Of a stretch of DNA of 36,205 bases, positions 14,740 through 23,099 are shown piece after piece. Position 1 is the first letter of the stretch, and the number at the start of each line of letters is the position of its first letter. Below the pieces are notes generated by a model, which had not been told where the DNA came from, ran no database searches, and worked only from the letters and a program-made list of their open reading frames with translations. This DNA is from Patescibacteria group bacterium (GTDB lineage Bacteria > Patescibacteriota > Patescibacteriia > UBA2591 > UBA6264). The DNA is taken from the NCBI GenBank assembly GCA_021735685.1, contig JAIPGN010000006.1, forward strand, positions 1-36,205, read 5' to 3'. A program made the translations under genes and the position numbers.

Positions 14740-16419
14740 TCAAAATGAAACTATTACTTTTGGTTTTTTGCCAATCCGACTTAAAATAGAATCGCTTAAG
14801 CTGTGAGCAATTTTTTGCCCTGAACCTGGCCTTAATCCATGACGTTTAAACAAGCGACTAGCTTTCTTCTTTAATTCTGAAACTAGTTCTTCATTTAAAG
14901 CAATTCCCTGAGAAGATATTTTAACTCTTTCTTCTTTGTTTTTTGATTTCTTCTTCTCTGATTTTCGTGAAAAAGAATGGGATGAAACAAAAGAAACAAA
15001 ACAAATTCCATTCTCAGCTAAGCGTTGACGTTCTTCTAAAATTTGCTCATTTAAAACCTCGGTTCGACTTCCTTCGACCACAACCATATTATGAGATGCG
15101 CGAAAAGAAGAATCCTTTTTAATCTCCTTTCTTTCGTTAATTTCCAAAACTTCTCCATTCTTAAGCATAAAACAATTTTTTTTCTTAATTCCAAATTTTT
15201 GAGCTAATTTAATATGTTCAGCTTGCATGTAATGAGCTCCTTCAATCGGCACAAAAAATCGAGGACGAATCAAGGACATCATTTTCAAAAGATCTTCTTG
15301 CTGAGCATGTCCCGAACTATGAATGCCAGAACCTAAAGCTTTTCGAAAAATTATCTCTGCACCTTGATCAACTAAACCATTCATCACCGAGCTAACAGCA
15401 ATCTCATTGCCAGGGACAGTAGAAGATGAGAAAATAACCGTATCTCCAGATTTAATCCTTACTAAACGATGCACATTTTGAGCAATTCTTTCCATAGAAG
15501 AACCTTCCATTCCTTGAGATCCGCCCGCAATAATAAAAACTTTATGCGGAGGAAATTTTTTGATATCTGTAATGTCAATCAACATCTTGGGCGGGATTTT
15601 AAGATAACCTAATCCTTGAGCAATAGCTACTGTTTTTTGAACAGAAAGGCCAATTAAAGCCACCTTTCTTTTGCATTTCTGACAAACGTCAATTGCTTGC
15701 TGAATACGACTAATTAGACTAGCAAAGGTTGTGAAAATAATCCTTCCTTTAATTCCTTTGATCAAAGAAGAGATCATCTCTCCCACTTCTTTTTCAGAAA
15801 CCACCTCCCCGGGAACAGCGGCATTAGTGCTGTCCGACATTAACAATAAAACCCCTTCATCTCCTACTTTTTTTAAGAGCTTTTCGTTAACTGGTTTTTG
15901 GTCAGCTGGAGTTTTGTCAAATTTAAAATCTCCGGTATGCACGATAGATCCTAAAGGAGTTTTAATAATAAAACCAACACTATCAGGAATATTATGTACC
16001 ACGGCAAAAGGGAGAAGAGAAAAGGCTCCTATTGAAAATTTCTCTTCTGGCTTAATCACTTTAAATTTCGCATCTTGAAAACCCAGCTCTAAAAACCTGT
16101 CTTCAATTAAACCTATAGTCAAGGGAGTAGCGTAAATTGGAGGATTTCCCAACTGATTAATAAAATAAGGCAAAGCTCCAATATGATCTAAGTGTCCATG
16201 AGTAATAACTAGACCCTTAATCCTTTCTTTATTTTTTTTCAAAAAGTCAACATCAGGAAGAACGTAGTCAACGCCTAATAAATTTGGACCAGGAAAGTCC
16301 AGGCCCATGTCAATTACCATAATGTCTCCTTTTTTTTGCCCTGCAGGCAAAAGTTCTAAAGCTAAACAGTTTTTGCCAACTTCTTCAAATCCACCTAAGG
16401 GAATAATTCTTAATTTCAT
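14740..16419 (-). CDS. rnj: Ribonuclease J
   Basis: RNase J is a metallo-beta-lactamase/beta-CASP nuclease with endo- and 5'-exonuclease activity, used for mRNA turnover and rRNA maturation in bacteria without RNase E. The zinc motif THGHLDHIG carries H74, H76, D78 and H79. Further metal ligands are in AVVHNIPDSVG and HTGDFKFD, and the beta-CASP motifs include SDSTNA and SSGHAQQEDL. The 559-residue length is normal, with a C-terminal domain ending HSLSDSILSRIGKKP. It probably forms a two-gene unit with the DUF4870-like gene downstream. Confidence 0.97.
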   Translation of the reverse strand: MKLRIIPLGGFEEVGKNCLALELLPAGQKKGDIMVIDMGLDFPGPNLLGVDYVLPDVDFLKKNKERIKGLVITHGHLDHIGALPYFINQLGNPPIYATPLTIGLIEDRFLELGFQDAKFKVIKPEEKFSIGAFSLLPFAVVHNIPDSVGFIIKTPLGSIVHTGDFKFDKTPADQKPVNEKLLKKVGDEGVLLLMSDSTNAAVPGEVVSEKEVGEMISSLIKGIKGRIIFTTFASLISRIQQAIDVCQKCKRKVALIGLSVQKTVAIAQGLGYLKIPPKMLIDITDIKKFPPHKVFIIAGGSQGMEGSSMERIAQNVHRLVRIKSGDTVIFSSSTVPGNEIAVSSVMNGLVDQGAEIIFRKALGSGIHSSGHAQQEDLLKMMSLIRPRFFVPIEGAHYMQAEHIKLAQKFGIKKKNCFMLKNGEVLEINERKEIKKDSSFRASHNMVVVEGSRTEVLNEQILEERQRLAENGICFVSFVSSHSFSRKSEKKKSKNKEERVKISSQGIALNEELVSELKKKASRLFKRHGLRPGSGQKIAHSLSDSILSRIGKKPKVIVSF

Positions 16420-16462
16420 AATTAAATTACTTTACTTTTATATACAATAATATTTAATTTCT

Positions 16463-16510
16463 CTGCCTACCGGCAGACAGGAACGTTCTGCGAACAAGGT
16501 GAGCGGGTTG
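16463..16510. repeat. GC-rich palindromic repeat upstream of RNase J
   Basis: CTGCC-TACC-GGCAG is followed by GTTCTGCGAAC and GAGCGGG in an otherwise very AT-rich spacer. The first hairpin resembles the CTGCC/GGCAG palindromes scattered through CPR genomes. There is no T-run, so terminator function is doubtful. Confidence 0.5.
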
Positions 16511-16525
16511 TTATAAATTTATTTT

Positions 16526-16831
16526 TTATTCTTTTCTGATTTTAATGTCTTTTAAGTTTTTTTCGTAAATTGATTCTTTTTTCATAATAGTTTTATAGAG
16601 ATTTTCAATAAAATCTCCCCCAGCGTAACCAACAATAAGGGCAAAAACCTCATTACCAGCAATTAGATAAGCAGCAGCTAATCCAATAATTCCAGAAAGA
16701 AAAACCATTAAAAAGAAATAACGAGCATTAAAGCCAATATTCTTGTAAGAATATTGATATTTAATAAAACCAAAAATACCTCGGATTGCTCCTCCAGCAA
16801 AACCGGCTATCAAAATTGGCAAAAAAGACAT
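16526..16831 (-). CDS. Small membrane protein of unknown function
   Basis: The 101-residue protein has three hydrophobic stretches: LPILIAGFAGGAIRGIFGF, YFFLMVFLSGIIGLAAAYLIA and VFALIVGYAGGDFIENLY. The glycine-rich GFAGGAIRG and GYAGGDFIE segments look like an internal repeat, suggesting a short duplicated membrane motif. A charged C-terminal tail is probably cytoplasmic. I do not recognise the family. It follows the SIMPL-domain gene by 14 bases and is probably cotranscribed with it. Confidence 0.75.
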   Translation of the reverse strand: MSFLPILIAGFAGGAIRGIFGFIKYQYSYKNIGFNARYFFLMVFLSGIIGLAAAYLIAGNEVFALIVGYAGGDFIENLYKTIMKKESIYEKNLKDIKIRKE

Positions 16832-16845
16832 ATTTTTAATTATTA

Positions 16846-17601
16846 TTATATTTCGTAACTTAAGTTTACAGTTACAGAAATCTTTGTTTCTCCAGCCTCA
16901 ACTTGCGCTGGGATTGGAGCCCCTCCGCCTACACCGTCCATCTCTTTCATGCTATAAGCCCGAGTCTCTGGGTAAACGCCACCACCTTCATAGACTGAAA
17001 CATTAATTAATCTTCCTAAAGACAAACCAGCTGCCTTGGCAATATCTTGGGCTTTTTCCTTAGCTTCAGCAATGGCCTGATCTCTAGCTTCAGCCAAAGC
17101 TTCATCTCGATCCTCAACGCTAAAATTCAAAGAATTAAGACGATTTGCTCCCGTCAAAGTCGCCTTTTCAATAATTTGACTTATTTTCTCAAAGTCTTTA
17201 GTTTTAACTGAAATACTGGCACTAGCTTGATAACCAGCTAATCTCCTCTCTCCGCTATCTCGATCGTATTCATATCGCGGATTAATACTATATTGATTAG
17301 TCTTAATGTCTTTCTCTTTTACCCCCAACTCTTTTAAATCAGCAATCAATTTATTATTCACTTCTGTAATTAAATTTTGAGCTTCAATAACTTCATCTGC
17401 TTCTTTTTCTACTCCTAAAGAAATTTCCGCTAAGTCTGGCTTGACGTAAATCTCTCCTTCAGCGCTAACCACAAAAGGACTTTCTTTGGGAATAGTCACC
17501 GTCCGAGAAGACCAAGTTAAGCCGCTCCCGTATTTCAAAAGACCTAAAATGGCTAAAAAAATTACAAAAACATTGAATAAAAATTTTCCATTTTTCTTCA
17601 T
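16846..17601 (-). CDS. SIMPL-domain (DUF541) membrane-anchored protein
   Basis: The 251-residue protein has an N-terminal transmembrane or signal segment (FLFNVFVIFLAILGLLKYGS). A DUF541/SIMPL domain follows: FVVSAEGEIYVKPDLAEISLGV, IKTNQYSINPRYEY, RRLAGYQASASISVKTKDFE and LAEARDQAIAEAKEKAQDIAKA. The family includes BP26/OMP28 and SIMPL. Its members form periplasmic or surface oligomers with no firmly known function. The length is normal. A good sigma-70 promoter lies at 17638-17666, so this gene and the 101-residue gene downstream probably form their own unit. Confidence 0.93.
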   Translation of the reverse strand: MKKNGKFLFNVFVIFLAILGLLKYGSGLTWSSRTVTIPKESPFVVSAEGEIYVKPDLAEISLGVEKEADEVIEAQNLITEVNNKLIADLKELGVKEKDIKTNQYSINPRYEYDRDSGERRLAGYQASASISVKTKDFEKISQIIEKATLTGANRLNSLNFSVEDRDEALAEARDQAIAEAKEKAQDIAKAAGLSLGRLINVSVYEGGGVYPETRAYSMKEMDGVGGGAPIPAQVEAGETKISVTVNLSYEI

Positions 17602-17637
17602 ATTTTTTTAATAATTAAAAATTGATTAACTGTTTCT

Positions 17638-17666
17638 AGTATAACAAACAAAAGGGGCAAAGTCAA
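17638..17666 (-). promoter_or_regulatory. Sigma-70 promoter for the SIMPL-domain gene
   Basis: The -35 TTGACT (17666-17661) and -10 TATACT (17643-17638) are separated by exactly 17 bases on the minus strand, 37 bases ahead of the ATG. The match to consensus is strong. Confidence 0.8.
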
Positions 17667-17699
17667 CAACAAAAAATTCTCTCTGGCTCTCTATTTCTG

Positions 17700-18512
17700 T
17701 TAAGCCCTCATCTTCTGAAACGTCAATAAAGTTACTTCTGGCCGGGAATTAAAACGTACCGGCAATTTGCGGGTACCAATGCCTTGATTAATATACATTT
17801 GCGCGCCCTTAACCAAAGAGAGACCCCTGATATATTTAAATTTATACTTAGTCGGCGCCCAAAGAACTGGAATTCCAGGAATATTCACTTGCCCACCATG
17901 AGTATGACCCCCTAAAATCAAATCCACATCTCCTGGACTTAAATCTTCTATAATCTCTGGACTGTGAGACAAAAGAATTTTAATAGTCGAATTGTCAGTT
18001 CCAGATAAAGCTCTTTCTAAATTGTGATGATGGGTGTGAGGGTCATCCACTCCTAAGAGCCAAAAACATTGTTTATCTTTACATAATTTTACGTTTTCAT
18101 TTCTTAAAACTTGCCAACCAACTTTTTCTAGGGTCTTTTGAAAAAAATCCGGTCTCATCTTCTTGTCTTCAAAAAGATGATTGCCGAAAACAACATAAAC
18201 TGGAGCTAAATCTCTTAATTTCTGCCAAAAAACAGAGCAAGAGTCGATTTCTTTCAAAAAAGCTTCATTGATATCACCAGTTACAAAAATAAAATCAGCC
18301 TTTTCTTGACTGATAATTTCTAAGACTCTTTTTTCTCTATAACCAAAATTAGAAGAATGTAAATCACTTAAATGAATTATCTTCAAGCCTTCCAATTTAG
18401 TTGGTGATTTTTTTAAAAAAATATCTCTTCTTTTTAAGGTCAACCAAAAGGGTTCAATTAAAAAAGAATAAATAATTAAAAAAATAAAAAGTAAAATAAA
18501 TATCCAAATCAT
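17700..18512 (-). CDS. Membrane-anchored metallophosphoesterase (YaeI/YkuE-like)
   Basis: The 270-residue protein has an N-terminal transmembrane helix (IWIFILLFIFLIIYSFLIEP). A calcineurin-like phosphoesterase domain follows: IIHLSDLHSSNFG, FVTGDINEAF, VFGNHLFED, LLSHSPE and LILGGHTHGGQVNIPG. These supply the DxH, GD, GNH and GHTH metal ligands. The group includes enzymes acting on lipid or nucleotide phosphates near the membrane; the substrate is not known. The gene starts 4 bases after the uppS stop, which is compatible with a role in lipid-carrier or envelope metabolism, but that is inference from position only. Confidence 0.9.
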   Translation of the reverse strand: MIWIFILLFIFLIIYSFLIEPFWLTLKRRDIFLKKSPTKLEGLKIIHLSDLHSSNFGYREKRVLEIISQEKADFIFVTGDINEAFLKEIDSCSVFWQKLRDLAPVYVVFGNHLFEDKKMRPDFFQKTLEKVGWQVLRNENVKLCKDKQCFWLLGVDDPHTHHHNLERALSGTDNSTIKILLSHSPEIIEDLSPGDVDLILGGHTHGGQVNIPGIPVLWAPTKYKFKYIRGLSLVKGAQMYINQGIGTRKLPVRFNSRPEVTLLTFQKMRA

Positions 18513-18516
18513 AAAA

Positions 18517-19248
18517 CTATTTACCGAATCGCCTTTTCCTTTGAGAATAATCAGTTAAAATCCGATCAATGTCTTTCTCTTTAATGCTGGGCCAATATTT
18601 ATCCAAGAAACATAACTCGGCATAAGCTGATTGCCAAAGCAAAAAGCCAGATAATCTTTTCTCTGAAGTACGAACTACCAAATCCGGATCCGGTAATCCT
18701 TGAGTCCACAAATACTGGCTAATTATTTCTTCATTAACCTGAGAAGCCTTAATTCCATCCCTAAGCATACCTTTAAAAGCATGAACAATCTCCGAGCGAC
18801 CCCCATAATTAAAAGCTAAATTCACTATTCCTCTTTTATTGTTCTTTGTTTTTTCTTGGGCAATTATAGCAATTTTTTTGATCTCGGGCTCCAGTTGCGG
18901 ATCATCAATCCAGCCAGAAATAGATAATTTAACTTCCTGATCCATTAAATATTGCAAATCTTCTTGAAAAAGCCTCTTAATTAAACTCATTAAATGAGCA
19001 ACTTCCTTTTTGCTTCTTTTCCAATTCTCCGTAGAGAAAATAAAAAAACTTAAAACCTTAACTCCTTTTTTTAGACACCATTCAATGACATTCTTTACCC
19101 TTTCATATCCCTTTTGATGCCCATAATTAACTGGAAAAAAATATTGACGCGCCCAGCGACGATTACCATCTACAATAAAACCAATATGTTCCGGGATTAT
19201 TTCCTTTTTCGAGTCAGAACCCTTTGTTTTGGATTTCTCTTTTTTCAT
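18517..19248 (-). CDS. uppS: Isoprenyl transferase (undecaprenyl diphosphate synthase family)
   Basis: This cis-prenyltransferase makes the polyprenyl diphosphate carrier used for cell-wall and surface glycan synthesis. The catalytic aspartate lies in GFIVDGNRRWARQ, and the substrate-binding loops include FSTENWKRSKKEV, NLAFNYGGRSEIVHA and LPDPDLVVRTSEKRLSGFLLW. The conserved C-terminal AELCFLDKYWP is also present. The 243-residue length is normal. The usual DGNGRWA motif has arginine in place of the central glycine (DGNRRWA), a known variant in part of the family. It follows tsaB by 5 bases. Confidence 0.96.
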   Translation of the reverse strand: MKKEKSKTKGSDSKKEIIPEHIGFIVDGNRRWARQYFFPVNYGHQKGYERVKNVIEWCLKKGVKVLSFFIFSTENWKRSKKEVAHLMSLIKRLFQEDLQYLMDQEVKLSISGWIDDPQLEPEIKKIAIIAQEKTKNNKRGIVNLAFNYGGRSEIVHAFKGMLRDGIKASQVNEEIISQYLWTQGLPDPDLVVRTSEKRLSGFLLWQSAYAELCFLDKYWPSIKEKDIDRILTDYSQRKRRFGK

Positions 19249-19253
19249 ATTAT

Positions 19254-19664
19254 TTATTTTTTAACAATAGTAATGTTTGGTCCTTGCCCATAAAAAGGAG
19301 AAACCATTTTAAATTTTTTGCGCCGAGCAATTTGAGGCCAAGCTTTTTTAATCAAACTTTCATTAGTTTGCCCTGGGAAAAAACTAACCCCACACACCGG
19401 GATAGACAAAGCCCAACCCAAAGCATTAGCTAAAGAAAGAGCAATTCTAATGCCAACAAAAGAACCTGGTCCATTAACCACCACAATGCCCTTTAAGTCT
19501 TGAGATTTCTTTTTTTTCTCAATTAAGGCCTTTTCTAAAACTTCCAAAACATTTTCTCGCTCCATCCCTTTCTCTTCTTTTTCATACCAATAAATCTTTT
19601 TGGGATTAGAAAAAAGGGCTAAAGTAATTTTTCTAGTTTGAAGAGTGTTGATAAATAAGAACAT
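19254..19664 (-). CDS. tsaB: Short TsaB homologue (tRNA t6A biosynthesis)
   Basis: TsaB is a catalytically inactive ASKHA-fold partner of TsaD in forming N6-threonylcarbamoyladenosine on ANN-decoding tRNAs. The N-terminal half is recognisable from the start MFLFINTLQTRKITLALF and the conserved GPGSFVGIRIALSLANALGW. At 136 residues it lacks most of the C-terminal half of a typical protein (about 220 residues), ending shortly after the dimer-forming helix. Short TsaB forms would fit a reduced genome and still provide the TsaD interface. It is the first gene of the tsaB-uppS-phosphoesterase run and has a possible promoter at 19746-19773. Confidence 0.85.
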   Translation of the reverse strand: MFLFINTLQTRKITLALFSNPKKIYWYEKEEKGMERENVLEVLEKALIEKKKKSQDLKGIVVVNGPGSFVGIRIALSLANALGWALSIPVCGVSFFPGQTNESLIKKAWPQIARRKKFKMVSPFYGQGPNITIVKK

Positions 19665-19724
19665 TTTTTTATTTTAGCAAAATTATTTTTTTTAAGCCAC
19701 CTCTTCTTCCACACCAAAAGGTTA

Positions 19725-19753
19725 TTTACATAAGCAGAGGTTTATATTATAAT
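19725..19753 (+). promoter_or_regulatory. Sigma-70 promoter for the plus-strand membrane protein
   Basis: TTTACA (19725-19730) and TATAAT (19748-19753) are 17 bases apart, 27 bases before the ATG at 19781. This is a strong match to consensus. Confidence 0.8.
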
Positions 19754-19773
19754 AAAGAAAGATTAATAAACAA
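19746..19773 (-). promoter_or_regulatory. Possible divergent promoter for tsaB
   Basis: On the minus strand TTGTTT (19773-19768) and TATAAT (19751-19746) are 16 bases apart. The -10 overlaps the -10 of the plus-strand promoter through the palindrome ATTATAAT, so polymerase could bind only one direction at a time. Confidence 0.5.
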
Positions 19774-19780
19774 AATTTAT

Positions 19781-21787
19781 ATGAAAAAAGAAGTTCAAAT
19801 TGGAAATTTTTGCTTTTCTGATCCTCAGGAATCTAATGCCTATTCTTCAGTTTATATTACTAAACCCACAGAAAAATTTCTTCAGAAATTTGGCAAATTA
19901 GCTATTTTAAGTAATATCAATTTCAAAGACTCAGTTGACTCAAAAACTAAGAATTGGGCCGAAGAATGGATCGAAAAAATGGCCAACTTGGCTAAAGGAA
20001 ATTTTTACCAAAACCGATCAAATTCAATTAGATTAGAAGAAAACTTAGAAAACCTTTTACAACAACTCAATGTTTGGCTTTCTCAAGAAAAGGTTTCTCA
20101 ACCTAAGATTTTTGAAGAAAAAATAGAATCTTACGACTTTACGGTTCTGGCCCTTAAAGATAAAGAAATTCAATTCAGTCAAATTGGCACAATTAAAGCT
20201 ATTTTAATTGAGAATCAATCTTCAGAAAATTTAGGAGAAGAAAAAAAACCTAATAAAACAGAAAAGTTTACAAATATTATTAGCGGAAATTTACAAAAAA
20301 ACAATATCTTATTTTTCGCCAATGAAGAGGTTTTGGACTATTTCTCCGTTGAAAAAATAATTCAGATTTTGAAAAATACCCCCCTTGATCAAATTCAAAA
20401 AGAATTCAAAAATTTAATTAAAGAGGAATCTCCTTCTCTTAATATGATCGGACTAGCTCTCTCCTCTCGTTCAAAAATTCAGAAAGAAGAAAGAGAAAAA
20501 GAGGTCAAAGAAAAGACTACGAAAGTAAAAGAAGTAAAGAAAAGAGAAAAAAAAGAAAAAGCAAACAAACCTACCACCCCTTCATCAACCTCAGCTCCTC
20601 TTCCCCGAAAAAAAATGACCTTTTCTCGCCCCCAAAATAAACAAAAAAAATGGTTGAATAAATTATTGTTAGGTGGAATTCTAATTTGCATTGTCCTTTT
20701 TGGCGGAAGCTTAGTATTTTTAAAACGACAGCAAAAAATTGCCATGGAAAGAGAACAATACGCTCAAACCCTTAATAATATAGAAAAAAAACAAGAACAA
20801 TTAGAATCTGCCCTTCTTTCCTCTTTAGAAGAAGCTCCGACGCAAGTTGGTGAAATTTTCCAAGAAATTAAAACCATGATTCAAGAACTTCCCCGGCGCA
20901 CCGAAGAAGAAGAACAAATTTTCCAAAATTTTACCACTGAGTATAAAGAAAAATTTAACAATTATTATCAAATAAAAGAAATTTCTAACCCTCTGCAAAT
21001 CACGGACTTAAAATTAATTGACCCTGAAGTCAAAACTCAAGGCTTAGCACTAGTTAAAGAGAATCTTTATATTTTTAACCCAGAAAATAATTATATCTAC
21101 CGTCTTGATCTCAGCGATAACCAAACTGAAATCATTAATAAGATTTCAGCAAACGTGGGTTATTTACAAAAATTATACCCCAAAGACGAGGACAGTTTAA
21201 TCGGCTACGATCAGAATCAAAATTTAAATGAGTTTAATATTATTGATAATCAACTTTCAGAATTAAATTTAAGTACCGATCATCCTAAAACGGAAATTGC
21301 TGATTTAAAAATTTATAATCGTCGCCTTTATCTTTTGCAGCCATCCCTGAACCAAATCTATAAATATCAAAAAACTATTGATGGCTTTGGCCAAGAAGAA
21401 GCATGGCTTAAAGATGAAAATATTGATATCTCTCAAGGGGTCAGTTTAGCCATTGATAGCTCTATTTACGTTTTACAAGGAAACGGCTCTATTGAAAAAC
21501 TATATCAAGGTGGAAAAGAAAACTTTAGATTAGATCACTTTCAACCTCAACTCTCTCCAGGCTCTACTGGAAAAATTTTGACTAATGATGAATTAAGTAA
21601 AATTTATATTTTGGACCCAAGCACCAAAAGAATAATTATTTTAGACAAACAAGGACAATTAAAACAACAATTAATCTTTAATTCTTTAGAAAATAACGAG
21701 ATTAAAGACTTTGCAGTCAATCCTCAAGAAGATAAAATATGGATCCTAAGTGGTTCTCAGGTCCTAGAAATTGAAATCGATTTCTGA
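19781..21787 (+). CDS. PP2C-like domain - transmembrane - propeller-like protein
   Basis: The 668-residue protein has three parts. Residues 1-230 resemble a PP2C-type phosphatase fold (FTVLALKDKEIQFSQIGT, LQKNNILFFANEEVLDYF, LNMIGLAL), but the usual metal-binding aspartates are not evident, so it may be a non-catalytic relative. A lysine/glutamate-rich linker leads to one transmembrane helix (LLLGGILICIVLFGGSLVFL, about residues 293-312) and a coiled coil. The rest has repeated strand units such as LYIFNPENNYIYRLDLS, LYLLQPSLNQIYKY and IYILDPSTKRIIILD, typical of a beta-propeller. The propeller is probably outside the cell. It has its own promoter and a terminator pair. The architecture is clear; the domain names are inferred. 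Confidence 0.75.
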   Translation: MKKEVQIGNFCFSDPQESNAYSSVYITKPTEKFLQKFGKLAILSNINFKDSVDSKTKNWAEEWIEKMANLAKGNFYQNRSNSIRLEENLENLLQQLNVWLSQEKVSQPKIFEEKIESYDFTVLALKDKEIQFSQIGTIKAILIENQSSENLGEEKKPNKTEKFTNIISGNLQKNNILFFANEEVLDYFSVEKIIQILKNTPLDQIQKEFKNLIKEESPSLNMIGLALSSRSKIQKEEREKEVKEKTTKVKEVKKREKKEKANKPTTPSSTSAPLPRKKMTFSRPQNKQKKWLNKLLLGGILICIVLFGGSLVFLKRQQKIAMEREQYAQTLNNIEKKQEQLESALLSSLEEAPTQVGEIFQEIKTMIQELPRRTEEEEQIFQNFTTEYKEKFNNYYQIKEISNPLQITDLKLIDPEVKTQGLALVKENLYIFNPENNYIYRLDLSDNQTEIINKISANVGYLQKLYPKDEDSLIGYDQNQNLNEFNIIDNQLSELNLSTDHPKTEIADLKIYNRRLYLLQPSLNQIYKYQKTIDGFGQEEAWLKDENIDISQGVSLAIDSSIYVLQGNGSIEKLYQGGKENFRLDHFQPQLSPGSTGKILTNDELSKIYILDPSTKRIIILDKQGQLKQQLIFNSLENNEIKDFAVNPQEDKIWILSGSQVLEIEIDF

Positions 21788-21858
21788 AAAAAATTATTAA
21801 TTGGATAAATAAATAATCCTTTTACAAAAAAAATTTGACTAGATTAAACCTAGGCATT

Positions 21859-21887
21859 ACTTAGGAGCCAAACCCCTAAGTGCTTTT
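21859..21887 (+). terminator. First terminator-like hairpin after the plus-strand gene
   Basis: ACTTAGG (21859-21865) pairs with CCTAAGT (21875-21881), followed by GCTTTT. The short T-run makes it weaker than the hairpin that follows. Confidence 0.5.
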
Positions 21888-21890
21888 ATA

Positions 21891-21929
21891 AAAAAATTAC
21901 TGAGAATTTTCATCTCAGTAATTTTTTTT
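21891..21929. terminator. Bidirectional terminator between the plus-strand gene and rplL
   Basis: A 15-bp stem (21891-21905 with 21913-21927) has an A-run at one end and a T-run at the other, around loop ATTTTCA. It reads as an intrinsic terminator on both strands, for the plus-strand gene and for the rplJ-rplL unit converging on it. Confidence 0.88.
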
Positions 21930-21948
21930 GATAGAAATAAAACTTTTC

Positions 21949-22536
21949 CTATTTCAAAGTCACATTAGCCCCAGCTTCCTCTAACTCTTTTTTCATTTTT
22001 TCTGCCTCTTCCTTGGCTACTCCCTCTTTAACCATGGCTGGTGCAGAATCAACTAAATCCTTAGCTTCCTTAAGACCAACTTGAACAAAGTTTCTGATTG
22101 CTTTAATCACGGCAATTTTATTGCCCCCGGCTTCCGTAATTTCTACATTAAAAGAACTTTTCTCTTCTGCTGCTGAATCCTCTGCTCCTCCAGCTACAGC
22201 TGGACCAGCTACCGCCACCGGAGCCTGCGCAGAAACTCCAAACTTGTCTTCTAAAATTTCAACCAATTCAGCTAAATCAATCACGCTTAAGTTTTCAATA
22301 GTCTCTACTAAACTCTTAAACTTAGCGGGAACTTTAACTTCTTTTTTCTCTTCTTTTTTTTCTTCCTTTTTTTCCTCTTTCGGCTCTTCTTTTACTTCTT
22401 CTTCCTTTTTCTCTTCCTTAGATTCTTCTTTTTTCTCTTCTTTCTCTTCCTTGGATTCTTCTTTTTTCTCTTCTTTTTTTTCTTCTTTCTCTTCCTTGGA
22501 TTCTTCTTTTTTCTCTTCTTTTTTTTCTTCAGTCAT
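21949..22536 (-). CDS. rplL: Ribosomal protein L7/L12 with a long charged N-terminal extension
   Basis: L7/L12 forms the ribosomal stalk that recruits translation factors. The normal protein is present from about residue 70: an N-terminal dimerisation helix pair ([26 protein letters not shown]), an alanine/glycine hinge and the C-terminal factor-binding domain ([20 protein letters not shown]...[13 protein letters not shown]...AGANVTLK). Before it lies a tail of about 70 residues made almost only of lysine and glutamate, which is highly unusual; most homologues total 120-130 residues. Part of the tail is encoded by a perfect 45-bp tandem repeat. The ATG at 22536 is the start that includes it, and a later ATG that would remove it is not seen. 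The gene follows rplJ by 21 bases. Confidence 0.96.
   Translation of the reverse strand: MTEEKKEEKKEESKEEKEEKKEEKKEESKEEKEEKKEESKEEKKEEEVKEEPKEEKKEEKKEEKKEVKVPAKFKSLVETIENLSVIDLAELVEILEDKFGVSAQAPVAVAGPAVAGGAEDSAAEEKSSFNVEITEAGGNKIAVIKAIRNFVQVGLKEAKDLVDSAPAMVKEGVAKEEAEKMKKELEEAGANVTLK
22441..22530 (-). repeat. Perfect 45-bp tandem repeat in the rplL extension
   Basis: Bases 22441-22485 and 22486-22530 are identical. Each unit encodes 15 residues of lysine, glutamate and serine. A partial third copy with at least one change lies at 22411-22440. In-frame length (15 codons) and low complexity suggest expansion by replication slippage or unequal recombination. Confidence 0.92.
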
Positions 22537-22557
22537 AAAATTAAAATTAATTTATTT

Positions 22558-23073
22558 TTATTTATTAATACTTGATAAAATATAGACTAATCCTCTTAAA
22601 TTGCCCTTAAGCACATAAGCTAAATTATTAATAGGCGCCTTAATTGTACTTAAAAGCTTGGCAATTAACTCTTCGCGAGAAGGAAGAGTGGACAGAATCT
22701 TTGCTTTTTCCGAAGCCAAAAACTCATCTCCCATAATGCCACCATTAATTTTCACCTCGTCATTTTCTTTAGCAAATTTAAAAGCAACTCTGATTGGAGC
22801 CACTTCATCCTCTAAAGAATAAGCCAAACCTAAGCCTCCTTGAATCTTGCTTAAATCAATATGACCTAAGCCAATTTTTTGAAAAACAAGATTTAAAAGA
22901 GTCTTTTTGGCCACAAAATATTGACAAGAATTTTCTTTGAGATTTTTCTTAAGTTCATCTACTTGGCCAACTTTTAATCCTGAATAATCCACAAAGACTA
23001 AACTCTTGATTCCCTTTAAGTCTTTCTCTAATTGATTAACGATTTCTTCTTTTTGTTTTCGCGTTTTGGCCAT
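22558..23073 (-). CDS. rplJ: Ribosomal protein L10
   Basis: L10 anchors the L7/L12 dimers to the large subunit at the base of the stalk. The N-terminal rRNA-binding domain is typical: KEEIVNQLEKDLKGIKSLVFVDYSGL, then KKTLLNLVFQKIGL and the loop GGLGLAYSLEDEVAPIRVAFKFAKEN. The C-terminal helix that binds L7/L12 dimers lies in the last 30 residues (KAPINNLAYVLKGNLRGLVY). The 171-residue length is normal. It is the first gene of the rplJ-rplL unit, behind its own promoter and an L10-type leader. L10 bound to L7/L12 usually represses its own synthesis through that leader. Confidence 0.97.
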   Translation of the reverse strand: MAKTRKQKEEIVNQLEKDLKGIKSLVFVDYSGLKVGQVDELKKNLKENSCQYFVAKKTLLNLVFQKIGLGHIDLSKIQGGLGLAYSLEDEVAPIRVAFKFAKENDEVKINGGIMGDEFLASEKAKILSTLPSREELIAKLLSTIKAPINNLAYVLKGNLRGLVYILSSINK

Positions 23074-23099
23074 AAATTATTAATTAAAAAATATTAAAC

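Noticed and set aside
22121-22585. Serine/phenylalanine-rich plus-strand frame opposite rplL
   Set aside because: It is produced by the K/E repeat read from the other strand.
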